The translations under genes were made by a program, and so were the position numbers. The notes under the pieces were generated by a model that ran no database searches, was not told where the DNA came from, and saw only the letters and a list, made by a program, of their open reading frames with translations. Positions 1 to 10,078 of a stretch of 64,000 bases of DNA are shown here, in pieces (position 1 is the stretch's first letter; each line of letters opens with the position of its first letter). The stretch comes from Sulfurovum riftiae (GTDB taxonomy: Bacteria; Campylobacterota; Campylobacteria; Campylobacterales; Sulfurovaceae), in assembly GCF_001595645.1 (NCBI RefSeq), contig NZ_LNKT01000001.1:1-64000 (forward strand), in the 5' to 3' direction.

Positions 1-209
1 TTATATATCAATTTATATTGATATAAATATATGAATAACTTTTTAATATTAAAAGTACCAAAATTACTATCAAAAGCAGGTACTCCTACATTAATAAAAT
101 TCATACAGATATCTTTATAATAACTTTGAAAATCATTAATGATTTTGTCATTAATGATACTGTTTCCTGTAATTGGAGGGGGAACAGGTCCTATTAGTAG
201 AACTTTCAT
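1..209 (-). CDS. Glycosyltransferase, N-terminal fragment cut by the window edge
   Basis: The frame opens at the ATG ending at 209 and runs off the left edge, giving about 69 residues. The start, MKVLLIGPVPPPITGN, is the beta-strand plus Pro/Gly loop that begins many GT-B glycosyltransferases of family 4. Its ATG overlaps the TGA of the upstream polymerase gene (ATGA, 206-209), so translation is probably coupled. The context (O-antigen operon) supports a sugar transferase acting at the cytoplasmic face of the inner membrane. Substrate cannot be told, and the C-terminal donor-binding half is not visible. Confidence 0.7.
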   Translation of the reverse strand, partial: MKVLLIGPVPPPITGNSIINDKIINDFQSYYKDICMNFINVGVPAFDSNFGTFNIKKLFIYLYQYKLIY

Positions 210-1468
210 TGTTTTTTAACTTTCTGTTTATAGAAATAGGACATATAAGTACTAAATATTCCCATAGAAAAAAAGAGACCCTTATGCATCCATAATGTAA
301 AACTGAACATTGATTCTATAAAAAAATATAATAACATTGAAAATAATAGAATTAAAGTATAGTTTTTAGGATTTAAAAAAAGATATAGTATTAATAAAAA
401 AATAAATGCCAAGATCAAATAAATAAGAATTAAGCCAAAAAGTCCAAAATTTACAATAAGTTCCATAAACATATTATGAGGATATTTCAAAAATGAATAA
501 AATTGAAAACTATATGTTCCAACTCCAAATAAATTATTTGAAAATATATCTATACTGTCAGTGTAAGCTAAGACTCGTTCTGATATTGACTGGTCATCTG
601 ACGATTGTAATAATCTTCCAAAAAATTTTTCAATGCCTATATTTATTATAAATAATATGATAGATGAAATGAATCCAGTTAAGAAAATTAAAAATTTCGG
701 TTTTAAAATATATTTTGGATTCAAAAGTGTATACATAACTATTGTCACTATTGTTGCCAATAATACACCTCTTACATTGGTTAAAAAAATCAATAATAGA
801 AGATATCCCATAAATAGATTATTTAGAAATAACAGATATTTATTTTGTATGGAAAAAACTTCTCCATTTGTTGTGGATATAACAAATGCTGTAATAAAAG
901 ATATACCTAATAGTAAAGCAAAGGGTATTGGATGTGTACCAGGTAACGTAAGTTGAACCACATAACTGTCATGGCTCATCCATAAGAGAAGAGCTATTGT
1001 ACCTAGGGATATACCAATTAGGTACTGTGCAATAAAAAAAAGTTTAATATCTGATGCCAAATTTTGTGTTGATGAAAAATAAAGTTTTGCTATATAATAG
1101 TAACTAACTCCTAAAAGTATAAATTTGAGACTATATTCCAGTCCTATAGCTCTATCATATGAAAAGTTTGTACCAAGAATAACCATTGAAGTCAGTAAAA
1201 AAATTAATATTTCAAACAGATCAAATGTATATTTTATTTTTTTTGTCAAAATGACTTTTGTTCCTATGATGACTAAAGAAATTATTGGAAGTAAAGCCCC
1301 AAAGAGAAAATCAGAACTAATTTGACATTCTCCTGTGTAACACAGGTTATGAATATTGATTTCTCCCAGTGAACGTATTAAATATATATGTAGTAATAAA
1401 GCAAAAGATATAGGAGGATATTTCCATGCACAGTATATTATTCCTAATATAAGTAAAATTGAAACCAT
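206..1468 (-). CDS. O-antigen polymerase/ligase-like integral membrane protein (Wzy/WaaL type)
   Basis: A 420-residue, strongly hydrophobic protein with roughly ten or more membrane segments and one larger hydrophilic loop around residues 280-330 that contains SISERVLAYTDS and GVGTYSFQFYSFLKYPHN. A late periplasmic loop ending in a PHN(M/L)-type motif is characteristic of the O-antigen ligase/polymerase family (Wzy_C). It would join or extend lipid-linked glycan units in the periplasm. It lies one base after a glycosyltransferase and overlaps the next by four bases. Polymerase and ligase cannot be separated by sequence reading alone. The DNA is very AT-rich, as is common in exchanged O-antigen genes. 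Confidence 0.75.
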   Translation of the reverse strand: MVSILLILGIIYCAWKYPPISFALLLHIYLIRSLGEINIHNLCYTGECQISSDFLFGALLPIISLVIIGTKVILTKKIKYTFDLFEILIFLLTSMVILGTNFSYDRAIGLEYSLKFILLGVSYYYIAKLYFSSTQNLASDIKLFFIAQYLIGISLGTIALLLWMSHDSYVVQLTLPGTHPIPFALLLGISFITAFVISTTNGEVFSIQNKYLLFLNNLFMGYLLLLIFLTNVRGVLLATIVTIVMYTLLNPKYILKPKFLIFLTGFISSIILFIINIGIEKFFGRLLQSSDDQSISERVLAYTDSIDIFSNNLFGVGTYSFQFYSFLKYPHNMFMELIVNFGLFGLILIYLILAFIFLLILYLFLNPKNYTLILLFSMLLYFFIESMFSFTLWMHKGLFFSMGIFSTYMSYFYKQKVKKQ

Positions 1469-1469
1469 A

Positions 1470-2531
1470 CTAAAGAATATCCAAAAATGTTTTTGCCATG
1501 GATTCTATAGAATAATTCTCCTGGCATTGTCTAGAAATCTCTTTTCTTTTCTTTATCCATGAATTTTTGTTTTCATAGAAAGTAAGTATTTTTTTTGCCA
1601 GATTCTCTACATTGTCTGTTTCAAAAAATACACTATTTTCATTTATTTTAGCAGCTTCAATTTCGGGAGAATGGTTTTCATCTTTGGATATAAGCATCGG
1701 TACACCAAAGCTAAAACTTTGTGTAATGGAAAGCCCGACATATCCAGGAGAGACACTGAAAAGTGATTTTCTATATAATTTTTCTAGTTTATCGTAGTCA
1801 CCAATATGACCTAGCAATTGTACTTTTTTTTCTAATCCACGTGTATGTATTAAATGTTTTAGAGTATCAAATTCTTCCCCATCGCCTACGATAATCAAAT
1901 TTGCACTTTTAGGTAGTTTATTTATGACCTTTGAATAGGCTTCTATTAATAATTTTGGTTTTTTTAAAGTTGTCAGTCTCCCTACATATATGATGTCATC
2001 AATGCTGTTGTTTGCTGCTACAAACATTTCATCTTTGTAATATAGGGAATTAGGAGCAAAAATAATTTTTTTATTCGGCATTTTTTCCTGTAGTTCTATA
2101 GCTTGGGTTTTAGTATAGGTAATAATGACATCACCTAATTGTCTCATTTTTTGCCGCACTTGATCACTTCGACTGTTCTTTCCATTTCGTGGCCAGGCGT
2201 GCCCCCAAAGTATTGTTCTTTTACCCAAAACTTTTCTAAGTAATAATAATACCCAGTTAGATAAAATCCTTGGGTTCATTTCTATAATTAAGTTTTCTGT
2301 TTTTAATGACTCTCTCCACATTCCAAATTGAAATAAAAACTTTCGATTTAAGAAATATACATTTTTAATTTTATGTAAGTATGAAATAGTATTATCTGTT
2401 TTGACAGATTTTTCAAAATAGTACTCACCTGCGAACAATATAAAATTATCCTTTAAATTATGTTCAAGTGTATCAAAAAGTTTTTTTCTATAATCGGTTG
2501 CAACAGTCTGCAGTAAAACTAATTTACTCAT
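1470..2531 (-). CDS. Glycosyltransferase family 4 (GT-B)
   Basis: A 353-residue protein with the two-domain GT-B pattern. The N-terminal half contains LLQTVATDYRKKLFDTL and a middle WGHAWPRNGKNSR segment. The C-terminal half has IIYVGRLTTLKKPKLLIEAY, LIIVGDGEEFDTLKHLI and SVSPGYVGLSITQSFSFGVP, which correspond to the nucleotide-sugar-binding region of family 4 enzymes. It probably adds one sugar to the lipid-linked O-unit in the cytoplasm. The start ATG directly follows the TAG of the flippase gene. Donor and linkage are unknown. Confidence 0.85.
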   Translation of the reverse strand: MSKLVLLQTVATDYRKKLFDTLEHNLKDNFILFAGEYYFEKSVKTDNTISYLHKIKNVYFLNRKFLFQFGMWRESLKTENLIIEMNPRILSNWVLLLLRKVLGKRTILWGHAWPRNGKNSRSDQVRQKMRQLGDVIITYTKTQAIELQEKMPNKKIIFAPNSLYYKDEMFVAANNSIDDIIYVGRLTTLKKPKLLIEAYSKVINKLPKSANLIIVGDGEEFDTLKHLIHTRGLEKKVQLLGHIGDYDKLEKLYRKSLFSVSPGYVGLSITQSFSFGVPMLISKDENHSPEIEAAKINENSVFFETDNVENLAKKILTFYENKNSWIKKRKEISRQCQENYSIESMAKTFLDIL

Positions 2532-3790
2532 CTATACTCTCATTTTTTTGAAATAATAAAAACCAAATAACAATAATAATAACTCTGTTAAAGTAATAGC
2601 TATGGCTGTTCCGTAAAGGCTGTAATAATATGTTAATATTATAACTGTGATAAGGTTAAATATACCACTTCGTAGCATAATTGTCATTCTCTCTTTATAT
2701 GCCTTGATAGAGGTAAGATAGAGCATATTGAATAACATATTCAAAGATGCAAAAATTGATATTAGTGCCATAATCTGGAATACAAGTGTATATTCAGTAA
2801 TCTCTGCCCTGTTATAGAGTAAAGTTAATATCTCTTTTGCAAAAGTAATGAGTAAAAGTGTAAAGAATAGACCAATTATTGCAATATATGGAATCATTTT
2901 TTTAATTATAGGAGCAATGTCCTTTTTTTGCTTTTTTGACAACCAGGGGAAAAGTGCTTGATATAAAGGTACATATAGATTTTTTATTGCCAATACCAGT
3001 TTCTCAATACTGGCATAGATACCAACAGTATTATTGTCTGTGAAAAGGCCCAATATGAAAGTATTACTTGCTGTATATAAAGTGACAGATAAATTTGATA
3101 CAAATAAATTTGAACTTTCTAGAAATATACTTTTCATGTATTGATAATTTGGTGTGACTATATTTATTTTAAAATTATGAAAAATAATCCATAAAGAGAG
3201 TATACCGGCAATAATAAATCCTAAAGAATTCAATATAGGAACATAAAAGTAATCTTCAGTATTTTGAATAAAAATAAAAATAGCAACTGTAAAAATCGAT
3301 TTAGCAACAATATTTAAAATAGTAATATATTTCATTTTTTCAATACCTTGAAAAAACCAAACTGGAAATAGTACTTGTCCAATTACCATGCCAAAGGTCA
3401 GGTAGTAAATATACCAATCACTACGAAATTTTTCAAAACTAAAAACAAGTACAGATAAAAGTAAAAAAGATAAGAACAATAAAATAATTTTATCAACATA
3501 ACTGTACTGAAAATTTCAGCTACTTTTATCTTGTTTTCCCGGTGTATGGATATTTCTCTTGTTGCAGAAAGATTAAATCCATAGTCGGTCAAAATGATGA
3601 AATACATAATGACAGCTTGTGCGAACATGACCAAACCAAAGTTTTCTGTTCCCAGTGTTCTTACCAAGTAAGGCAAGGAGATCAATGGTAGGATGAAGTT
3701 TGCACCTTGAAGTACTGATAATGATAAAAAGTTAGACAGTAGTCTTTTATGATCTTCAGATTTAAATTTATTTTTTAATTTAGCTAACAT
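2532..3790 (-). pseudogene. wzx: Polysaccharide flippase (Wzx family), interrupted by a one-base frameshift
   Basis: Two overlapping frames together make one flippase. The first, from ATG 3790, gives the N-terminus ([21 protein letters not shown], then [12 protein letters not shown]). The second continues with [29 protein letters not shown] and the remaining membrane segments to a stop at 2532. Adding one A to the A4 run at 3488-3491 (minus strand) restores the reading [12 protein letters not shown], exactly what a Wzx needs at this point. The intact protein would have about 419 residues and some 12-14 TM helices, flipping lipid-linked O-units. The break may be real inactivation, slippage or a sequencing error. 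Confidence 0.8.
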
Positions 3791-3800
3791 ATATTCTTAA

Positions 3801-4994
3801 TTAAGAATCACTATTAAAGATGTCGCGTGTATATACTTTATCTTCTACATCTTTCAAGTTTTCAGAAAGCCTATTTGCTACGATAACATCTGAGATTTTT
3901 TTAAACTCATCAAGGTTTTGTATGATTTTTGAGTGAAAGAATTCTTCTTCCTTCAATACAGGTTCATAAACCACAACTTCTATACCTTTTGCTTTAAGCC
4001 TTTTCATAATACCTTGAATAGCAGACGAACGAAAGTTGTCAGAACCGGATTTCATGACAAGACGGTAGATACCTACTGACCCTGAAAGAAAACCATGTGA
4101 ATCTTTTGGTAATCGTGAAATGATCTGATCAGCGATGAAGTCTTTTCTTGTACTGTTGGCATTGACTATAGCTTCTATCATATTGGATGGAATATCTTTA
4201 TAGTTTGCCAAGAGCTGTTTAGTGTCTTTGGGTAAACAATATCCACCATAGCCAAAGGATGGGTTATTGTAGTGTGTACCTATCCTCGGATCCAAACCGA
4301 CACCTTCAATGATTTGGCGAGTATCAAGCCCATGTGTTTCAGCATAAGAATCAAGTTCATTAAAGTATGCTACACGCATTGCCAAATAGGTATTAGAGAA
4401 GAGTTTGATGGCTTCAGCTTCTGTTGAATTTGTAAAAAGAACAGGTATGTTTTCTTTAATTGCACCTTCAGATAAGAGTTTTGCAAATAGTTCTGCTCTT
4501 TCACTTACTTCTCCTACGATAATACGTGAGGGGTGGAGGTTGTCATAGAGTGCAGAGCCCTCTCGGAGGAATTCCGGTGAGAAGATAATGTCATTCGTAT
4601 TGAATTTTTCTCTCATGGATTTAGTATAACCAACCGGAACCGTTGATTTTATGACCATTACTGCATTGGGATTGATATTTAAAACATCTTGTATAACAGC
4701 TTCTACAGACTTTGTATTAAAATAATTTGTCTCAGGATCATAATCAGTAGGAGTAGAAATAATTACAAAGTTAGCACCTGCATAAGCTTCTTCTTTATTG
4801 AGTGTAGCTTTAAAATTTAAGTCTTTTGTTTGTAGATATTCTTCTATCTCTTTATCTTCTATAGGAGATTTTTTGGCATTGATCATCTCCACTTTTTCGG
4901 GGATAATATCTAAAGCTATAACTTCATTGTACTGTGCGAGTAATATTCCATTTGAAAGACCAACGTATCCTGTTCCTGCTATAGCTATTTTCAT
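3801..4994 (-). CDS. ugd: UDP-glucose 6-dehydrogenase
   Basis: This enzyme oxidises UDP-glucose to UDP-glucuronate with two NAD+. The protein (397 residues from the ATG at 4994) starts [20 protein letters not shown], the NAD-binding GxGxxG fold. It has [15 protein letters not shown], the SPEFLREG segment and the catalytic cysteine in [18 protein letters not shown]. It is the short E. coli Ugd type, recognisable along its full length. An in-frame ATG twelve bases upstream exists, but the 4994 start overlaps the fcl stop as ATGA and puts the Rossmann strand at residue 2, so I prefer it. Confidence 0.95.
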   Translation of the reverse strand: MKIAIAGTGYVGLSNGILLAQYNEVIALDIIPEKVEMINAKKSPIEDKEIEEYLQTKDLNFKATLNKEEAYAGANFVIISTPTDYDPETNYFNTKSVEAVIQDVLNINPNAVMVIKSTVPVGYTKSMREKFNTNDIIFSPEFLREGSALYDNLHPSRIIVGEVSERAELFAKLLSEGAIKENIPVLFTNSTEAEAIKLFSNTYLAMRVAYFNELDSYAETHGLDTRQIIEGVGLDPRIGTHYNNPSFGYGGYCLPKDTKQLLANYKDIPSNMIEAIVNANSTRKDFIADQIISRLPKDSHGFLSGSVGIYRLVMKSGSDNFRSSAIQGIMKRLKAKGIEVVVYEPVLKEEEFFHSKIIQNLDEFKKISDVIVANRLSENLKDVEDKVYTRDIFNSDS

Positions 4995-6073
4995 TGTTGG
5001 TACCACTCATACATCTTTTCAATTCCCTTTCTCAGCTCAACCTTATGCTTCCAGCCAAGACTATGAAGTTTGGAAGGGTCAGTAAGCTTTTTCATTGTAC
5101 CATCCGGTTTGTCTGTATTAAAATAAAGGTCTCCCTGAAAACCAATGATCTCTTTAATGGTTTCTGCAAGTTCTTTAATGGAGATATCTACGCCTGTACC
5201 AATGTTAATATGTGTATTTCTGATCTCTTTGTTTTTGACTTCATTCGAACTACAGGTAGTATTTGATCCTTCCTGTGTCGTATATGTATCTTTAAAATCT
5301 CTGTTTTCCATTAAAAACACACAGGCATCTGCCATATCTTCAGACCAGAGGAATTCCCGTCTTGGTTTGCCTGAACCCCAGATCTCCACTCTGTTTTCAT
5401 CGACACCAAAATTGGCAAGGTAGGCTTTTGCTTCAATAAGGGTATTTACTCCCAGATCTTGAATAACTTCATCGTATTTTTTTTCATTCAAGAGTTTTGC
5501 ACAATGGATCTTTCTTATAAGCGCAGGAAGCACATGAGACTTCTCTAAATCAAAATTGTCGTTAGGTCCATAGAGATTGGTAGGCATGACAGAGATGAAG
5601 TTGGTACCATACTGAAGATTGTAGCTTTCACACATCTTGATACCGGCTATTTTCGCAATGGCATAAGGCTCATTGGTGTATTCCAGTTCACTGGTGAGCA
5701 GATACTCTTCTTTCATCGGTTGGGGACAGTTCTTCGGATAGATACATGTCGAGCCCAGGAACATGAGCTTTTTTACATTGTGCTTGTAGCTTTGATGGAT
5801 GATGTTGTTCTGTATCTGTAAGTTTTCATAGATGAAATCGGCACGGTAGGTGTTGTTGGCTACGATGCCTCCTACTTTGGCAGCAGCGAGGAAGACATAC
5901 TCAGGCTTTTCAGTCTCAAAGAAGGTTTTGACCGCTTTCTGGTCAAGAAGGTCCAGTTCTTTGTGTGTTTTGCCTATGATATTGGTATAGCCTTTGGCTT
6001 TGAGGTTATTGACAATGGCAGAGCCAACTAACCCTCTGTGCCCGGCAACGTATATCTTTGCATTTTTTTCCAC
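4991..6073 (-). CDS. fcl: GDP-L-fucose synthase
   Basis: A short-chain dehydrogenase/reductase-type epimerase-reductase that turns GDP-4-keto-6-deoxymannose (the Gmd product) into GDP-L-fucose using NADPH. The 360-residue protein starts [18 protein letters not shown] (the GxxGxxG nucleotide site), contains [18 protein letters not shown] with the catalytic Ser region, and has YAIAK as the YxxxK catalytic pair. It has an insert around residues 195-225 that makes it longer than E. coli WcaG. It is the direct partner of the upstream gmd, ten bases away. Also known as wcaG. Confidence 0.94.
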   Translation of the reverse strand: MEKNAKIYVAGHRGLVGSAIVNNLKAKGYTNIIGKTHKELDLLDQKAVKTFFETEKPEYVFLAAAKVGGIVANNTYRADFIYENLQIQNNIIHQSYKHNVKKLMFLGSTCIYPKNCPQPMKEEYLLTSELEYTNEPYAIAKIAGIKMCESYNLQYGTNFISVMPTNLYGPNDNFDLEKSHVLPALIRKIHCAKLLNEKKYDEVIQDLGVNTLIEAKAYLANFGVDENRVEIWGSGKPRREFLWSEDMADACVFLMENRDFKDTYTTQEGSNTTCSSNEVKNKEIRNTHINIGTGVDISIKELAETIKEIIGFQGDLYFNTDKPDGTMKKLTDPSKLHSLGWKHKVELRKGIEKMYEWYQQ

Positions 6074-6082
6074 TGCTATGGC

Positions 6083-7231
6083 CTATTCGAAGTAATTCAT
6101 GATGGTGTATCCGCCATCTTTAAGATACTGGTCTTTTGTCATGAGGTGAAGGTCTGACTGCATCATGTCGTTGACAAGTTCTTCAAGTTTGTACTCTCTT
6201 CTCCAACCCAGTTTGGTCTCTGCTTTGGTAGGGTCTCCAAGAAGCAGGTCTACTTCTGTCGGTCTGAAATACTTTGGATCGACTGCTACGACCTCTTTGC
6301 CAACAAGCTGTTGGAGGTTGTTGATGTCAAGGTTAAGTTCTTTGGCTCTGCTTTCATCAACACTATTCACAATACCTACTTCATCAACCCCTTCACCTTT
6401 AAATTCCAGTTCTATGCCTGCAAACCTGAAGGCCATTCTTACAAAGTCTCTAACCGTAGTGGTCTGTCCTGTAGCGATGACCCAGTCTTCGGGTTCATCA
6501 GCCTGAAGGATCAGCCACATCATTTTCACGTAATCTTTGGCATGCCCCCAGTCACGTTTGGCATCGAGGTTACCAAGGTAGAGTTTGTCCTGAAGGCCAA
6601 GGGCTATCTTGGAAGCGGCTCTGGTGATCTTTCTTGTCACAAAGGTTTCACCACGTACCGGAGATTCATGGTTGAAGAGGATACCGTTACATGCGAACAT
6701 ACCATAGGCTTCTCTGTAGTTGACTGTGATCCAGTAGGCATACATCTTGGCTACAGCGTAAGGAGAACGCGGGTAGAATGGTGTGGTTTCACTCTGTGGT
6801 GTCTCCTGCACTTTTCCGTAGAGTTCGGAGGTACTTGCCTGGTAGATACGTGTCTTTTCCGTAAGGCCCAGGAGCTTGACCGCTTCAAGGATACGCAGTG
6901 TTCCTGTACCGTCTGCATTGGCAACATACTCCGGTGTTTCAAAGGAGACTGCTACATGTGACATGGCTGCAAGGTTGTAGATCTCATCAGGTTGGACTTC
7001 CTGGATGATTCGTGTGAGGTTCATGGAGTCTGTCATCTCACCATAATGCAGGATAAAGTGTCTGTTTTCTACATGGGGGTCCTGGTAGAGGTGGTCGATA
7101 CGGTCTGTATTGAAAAGAGATGCACGACGTTTGATACCATGAACAATATATCCTTTTTTAAGGAGGAACTCTGCAAGGTAGGAACCGTCCTGTCCTGTGA
7201 TTCCTGTGATCAGTGCGACTTTTTCAGACAT
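6083..7231 (-). CDS. gmd: GDP-mannose 4,6-dehydratase
   Basis: First step of GDP-fucose synthesis from GDP-mannose. The start [21 protein letters not shown] carries the NADP-binding motif, followed by [31 protein letters not shown] and YAVAK (catalytic Tyr/Lys). It gives 382 residues, the usual family length. Upstream in-frame ATGs exist at 7246 and 7276, but the AAAAGGAA ribosome site sits correctly only for 7231. This start overlaps the end of galU by 8 bases. Mannose-1-phosphate guanylyltransferase is not in the window and must be encoded elsewhere. Confidence 0.95.
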   Translation of the reverse strand: MSEKVALITGITGQDGSYLAEFLLKKGYIVHGIKRRASLFNTDRIDHLYQDPHVENRHFILHYGEMTDSMNLTRIIQEVQPDEIYNLAAMSHVAVSFETPEYVANADGTGTLRILEAVKLLGLTEKTRIYQASTSELYGKVQETPQSETTPFYPRSPYAVAKMYAYWITVNYREAYGMFACNGILFNHESPVRGETFVTRKITRAASKIALGLQDKLYLGNLDAKRDWGHAKDYVKMMWLILQADEPEDWVIATGQTTTVRDFVRMAFRFAGIELEFKGEGVDEVGIVNSVDESRAKELNLDINNLQQLVGKEVVAVDPKYFRPTEVDLLLGDPTKAETKLGWRREYKLEELVNDMMQSDLHLMTKDQYLKDGGYTIMNYFE

Positions 7232-8057
7232 TTTTTTCCTTTTCATAAAAATAATTAGTTGCTTCCACAAACCCATTTACAGAGCCACAGTCAAAACGCT
7301 TTCCTTTAAATTTGAAGGCAATGACCTTTCCCTCTTTTGCCTGTTCGAGTAGGGCATCAGTTATCTGTATCTCTCCACCTTTACCAGGCTTTGTATTTCT
7401 GATAATATCGAAGATGTCGGGTGTGAGAATATACCTTCCTATAATTGCCATATTGGTCGGGGCATTCCTGGGTTCTGGTTTTTCCACCATATCGGTTACG
7501 CGGTAAGTATCGTCTGTGTTATCCACAAGATTCCCTGCAATGACACCATATTTATTGGTTTCTTCCAAGGGGACCTCTTCAATGGCAACAATGGAGCATT
7601 GGTATTTTTCGTAAACACTAACCATTTGCTTTAGTACAGAATCATTCCCATTATTGTCACAAAGATCATCTGCGAGGATAACGGCAAAAGGCTCGTTGCC
7701 TATCAATGTTTCTCCAGTCAGAATAGCATGCCCAAGGCCTTTCATCTCTACCTGTCTGGTATAGGAGAATGTACATTGTGTGATGAGGGAACGGATCTCG
7801 GTCAGAAGAGGTTCTTTAGAGGTTCCTTTGATCTGATGTTCGAGTTCGTATGAGATATCAAAATGGTCTTCTATGGCACGCTTACCCCGTCCAGTAACAA
7901 TGGCCATGGTATGGATATTAGCTTCAACAGCTTCTTCTACACCGTATTGGATGAGGGGTTTGGTAAGAACAGGGAGCATCTCTTTGGGAGTAGCTTTTGT
8001 TGCGGGGAGGAACCGTGTGCCGTAACCGGCGGCAGGGAATAAACATTTTTTGATCAA
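7224..8057 (-). CDS. galU: UTP-glucose-1-phosphate uridylyltransferase
   Basis: Makes UDP-glucose, the substrate of Ugd encoded downstream. The 277-residue protein starts [19 protein letters not shown] (nucleotidyltransferase signature), then [28 protein letters not shown] (metal-binding Asp) and [12 protein letters not shown]. The start is a TTG at 8057 behind AAAGGA. It is the first gene of the minus-strand polysaccharide operon; the promoter should lie in the 8058-8276 gap shared with the divergent porin. Confidence 0.95.
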   Translation of the reverse strand: MIKKCLFPAAGYGTRFLPATKATPKEMLPVLTKPLIQYGVEEAVEANIHTMAIVTGRGKRAIEDHFDISYELEHQIKGTSKEPLLTEIRSLITQCTFSYTRQVEMKGLGHAILTGETLIGNEPFAVILADDLCDNNGNDSVLKQMVSVYEKYQCSIVAIEEVPLEETNKYGVIAGNLVDNTDDTYRVTDMVEKPEPRNAPTNMAIIGRYILTPDIFDIIRNTKPGKGGEIQITDALLEQAKEGKVIAFKFKGKRFDCGSVNGFVEATNYFYEKEKNV

Positions 8058-8178
8058 AAAAAATCCTTTAGACTTAAAAGTATTACCTCATAATGTAGTG
8101 TTATTTTATCTAACTTGTAATTAGTTACTGGTTATTTGGAATGTCCAAAACCCCAATATCTACGTATTATCAATACAA

Positions 8179-8193
8179 TGATAATAACTATCA
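8179..8193 (+). promoter_or_regulatory. Putative Fur box 1 upstream of the porin
   Basis: TGATAATAACTATCA matches the 7-1-7 Fur consensus TGATAATnATTATCA at all but one of the fourteen defined positions. It lies 84 bases before the porin start, in the gap between divergent galU and porin genes. It suggests iron-dependent repression of the porin transcript, and perhaps also affects galU. The match is seen directly; binding is inferred. Confidence 0.65.
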
Positions 8194-8235
8194 AACTAAT
8201 TATTATTTAAGGAAGAAAGCACTATATTACGACTT

Positions 8236-8250
8236 CGATAATAATTATCA
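8236..8250 (+). promoter_or_regulatory. Putative Fur box 2 upstream of the porin
   Basis: CGATAATAATTATCA contains the perfect palindrome GATAAT-A-ATTATC and matches the 7-1-7 Fur consensus at all but one defined position. It is 57 bases after the first box and 27 bases before the porin ATG, so bound Fur would cover the promoter or early transcript. Two such boxes in one 220-base gap are unlikely by chance, although the region is AT-rich. The AAGGAAA ribosome site follows at about 8263-8269. Confidence 0.7.
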
Positions 8251-8276
8251 AATTAAATTAAATAAGGAAATAGAAA

Positions 8277-9533
8277 ATGAAAAGATCATTGACAACATTA
8301 AGCCTGGCAGTCGTTTTGATAGCAGGAGCAAACGCGGCATCACTTGAAGAGAGAGTAGCAGCATTGGAGGAGCAGAACAAAGTACTGACAGAAGAGGTAC
8401 TCGCAGAACAGACAGGCGGATTTACAGCAGTGGATGTGACGCAGTCCTATAACGGCATGGGAGCAGCAGCTTCAAAAGTGTACTACTCACAGAATCCGCT
8501 CTCCATTGGTGGATACGGGGAGATGTATTATGCCAATCCGGATAATGGAGATGACTATGCGAATGTATACAGGTTCGTTACCTACTTCGGATACAAGTTC
8601 TCGGACAATGTGATTTTGAATGCGGAAATAGAGTATGAACACGGGGCCAATGCCGAAGAGGGTGGTGAAGTGGTCATGGAATTCATGTACCTGGATTTCC
8701 TGATGAGAGAGGAGGTCAATCTCAGACTCGGGCATCTGCTTGTACCGATGGGTATCATCGGTCTGAGACATGAACCGACACTTTTCAATACGGTACAGCG
8801 GCCGGAAATTGAACGCTATCTGATCCCTACGACATGGCATGAGAATGGGGCATTGCTGTACGGCAGGTTCGAAGGCATAGGGCTTGAATATACGGCTGGT
8901 GTGGTCAATACACTCAATATGAATACGCTGGCGACAGCGGATGCCTCTGAAAAATGGATCAGAGACGGTCGGCAGGGGGCTTTCAAAAAAGGTGCTTTCG
9001 ATCCGGCTTTTGTAGGACGTTTGGACTATACCGGTATCAACAGTCTGACAGTCGGAGCATCACTCTATTACGGTGGGGCATCGAATCTCAAGGACGGATA
9101 TGACAAAGAAGGCAACTATCTTGGAGATATCTCTGGACTTACCACAACAATGTTCGACCTGCATGCCATGTACAACAACGGACCGTTTTCCGCATATGGC
9201 CTCTATACACAGACTACGCTGGATGGTGCCCAGAAGATCGGAAATGGTGCCGTTGAGAAGGGCAGCGGATACTATGCCAATGCTGCATATGATATTGGAA
9301 GTCTGACAAGCCTGGAGTATAAGGTCCCTCTTTTCGTACAGTATGAAAACTACAATCCGGTTGCGAAGAGCGTTGATGGTTTTAACGAAGAGAAATATAA
9401 GACGGAAAAAACGACGATCGGTCTGAATTTTTTTCCTGTGAACCAGGCGGTCATTAAAGCGGATTATGCGATGAAGGATGTGAACAATGTCGAAGAAAAC
9501 ATATTCTCTTTGGGGATCGGCTTTATTTTTTAG
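8277..9533 (+). CDS. Outer-membrane porin with N-terminal coiled coil (OprO/OprP-like)
   Basis: The 418-residue protein has a signal peptide ending ANA|ASLEERV, a short coiled coil (LEERVAALEEQNKVL), then a beta-rich barrel with alternating aromatic strands (SIGGYGEMYYANPDNGDD, FVTYFGYKFSDNVILNAEIE) and a C-terminus ending FSLGIGFIF, the Phe-terminated BAM signal. This fits the phosphate-selective-porin-like family; what it passes is unknown. Two putative Fur boxes upstream and the flavoprotein gene 13 bases downstream suggest a role in iron physiology rather than phosphate. The first gene of a probable four-gene operon to 10995. Confidence 0.85.
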   Translation: MKRSLTTLSLAVVLIAGANAASLEERVAALEEQNKVLTEEVLAEQTGGFTAVDVTQSYNGMGAAASKVYYSQNPLSIGGYGEMYYANPDNGDDYANVYRFVTYFGYKFSDNVILNAEIEYEHGANAEEGGEVVMEFMYLDFLMREEVNLRLGHLLVPMGIIGLRHEPTLFNTVQRPEIERYLIPTTWHENGALLYGRFEGIGLEYTAGVVNTLNMNTLATADASEKWIRDGRQGAFKKGAFDPAFVGRLDYTGINSLTVGASLYYGGASNLKDGYDKEGNYLGDISGLTTTMFDLHAMYNNGPFSAYGLYTQTTLDGAQKIGNGAVEKGSGYYANAAYDIGSLTSLEYKVPLFVQYENYNPVAKSVDGFNEEKYKTEKTTIGLNFFPVNQAVIKADYAMKDVNNVEENIFSLGIGFIF

Positions 9534-9546
9534 AAAGGCATACTAC

Positions 9547-10077
9547 ATGAAAAAACGTTTTATAACACTGCTTTTGTCAGGGGCCATCTTCTGTGCAGCC
9601 ATGGAGGCTGCTGTACCCAAACCGGTGAAGCATGCCATCGATGCTTCTTTCGGAGAGGTCTCGAAAATAGAGGCCAGGCAGATCGTTCTGACCGGAAGTA
9701 CCTATGAAAAAGTCAAAGCCAGAGCCAAAGCAAAACTGGAGACGAAGATCTATCGTTACTATGTGATCCGAAGCAGCAGCGCAGTAGGATATGCTGTGTT
9801 GATCACACGCAAAGTCCGTACGAAAAAGGCAACGGTCCTCTATGTATTCGATGTGAAGGGCGTGTTAAAGTTCTCTGAGATCATGGCTTTTGGTGAACCG
9901 CCTGAGTACATTCCCAATACTATATGGATGGGGCAGTTCAGGTCCAGGAATAGTGCCGCCCCCCTGAAAATGGGAAAAGATATACCGACCATCAGCGGTG
10001 CGACACTTTCGGCACGCACTATCAGCGACGGGGCACGCATTGCCAGGGCCATTTTGCAAACGGCGATCGTGAAGTAA
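9547..10077 (+). CDS. Secreted FMN-binding domain protein (covalent flavin carrier)
   Basis: A 176-residue protein with an N-terminal signal (MKKRFITLLLSGAIFCAAMEA) followed by one FMN-binding domain of the NqrC/RnfG type. The motif ISGATLSART near residue 150 contains the S/T-G-A-T sequence whose Thr receives FMN by a phosphoester bond, a reaction done by ApbE. An apbE gene lies 1.5 kb downstream. The preferred start ATG 9547 follows AGAAAGG and overlaps nothing; the longer frame from 9487 would run inside the porin gene. The role is probably periplasmic electron transfer; partner and acceptor are unknown. Confidence 0.85.
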   Translation: MKKRFITLLLSGAIFCAAMEAAVPKPVKHAIDASFGEVSKIEARQIVLTGSTYEKVKARAKAKLETKIYRYYVIRSSSAVGYAVLITRKVRTKKATVLYVFDVKGVLKFSEIMAFGEPPEYIPNTIWMGQFRSRNSAAPLKMGKDIPTISGATLSARTISDGARIARAILQTAIVK

Positions 10078-10078
10078 G

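Noticed and set aside
6311-6961. A 216-codon plus-strand frame opposite gmd
   Set aside because: Antisense to a strongly conserved gene, without motifs.
8141-8347. A 68-codon plus-strand frame upstream of the porin
   Set aside because: It spans both Fur boxes and the ribosome site and overlaps the porin start in another frame; the translation is low-complexity (Asn/Tyr/Lys) from AT-rich DNA.
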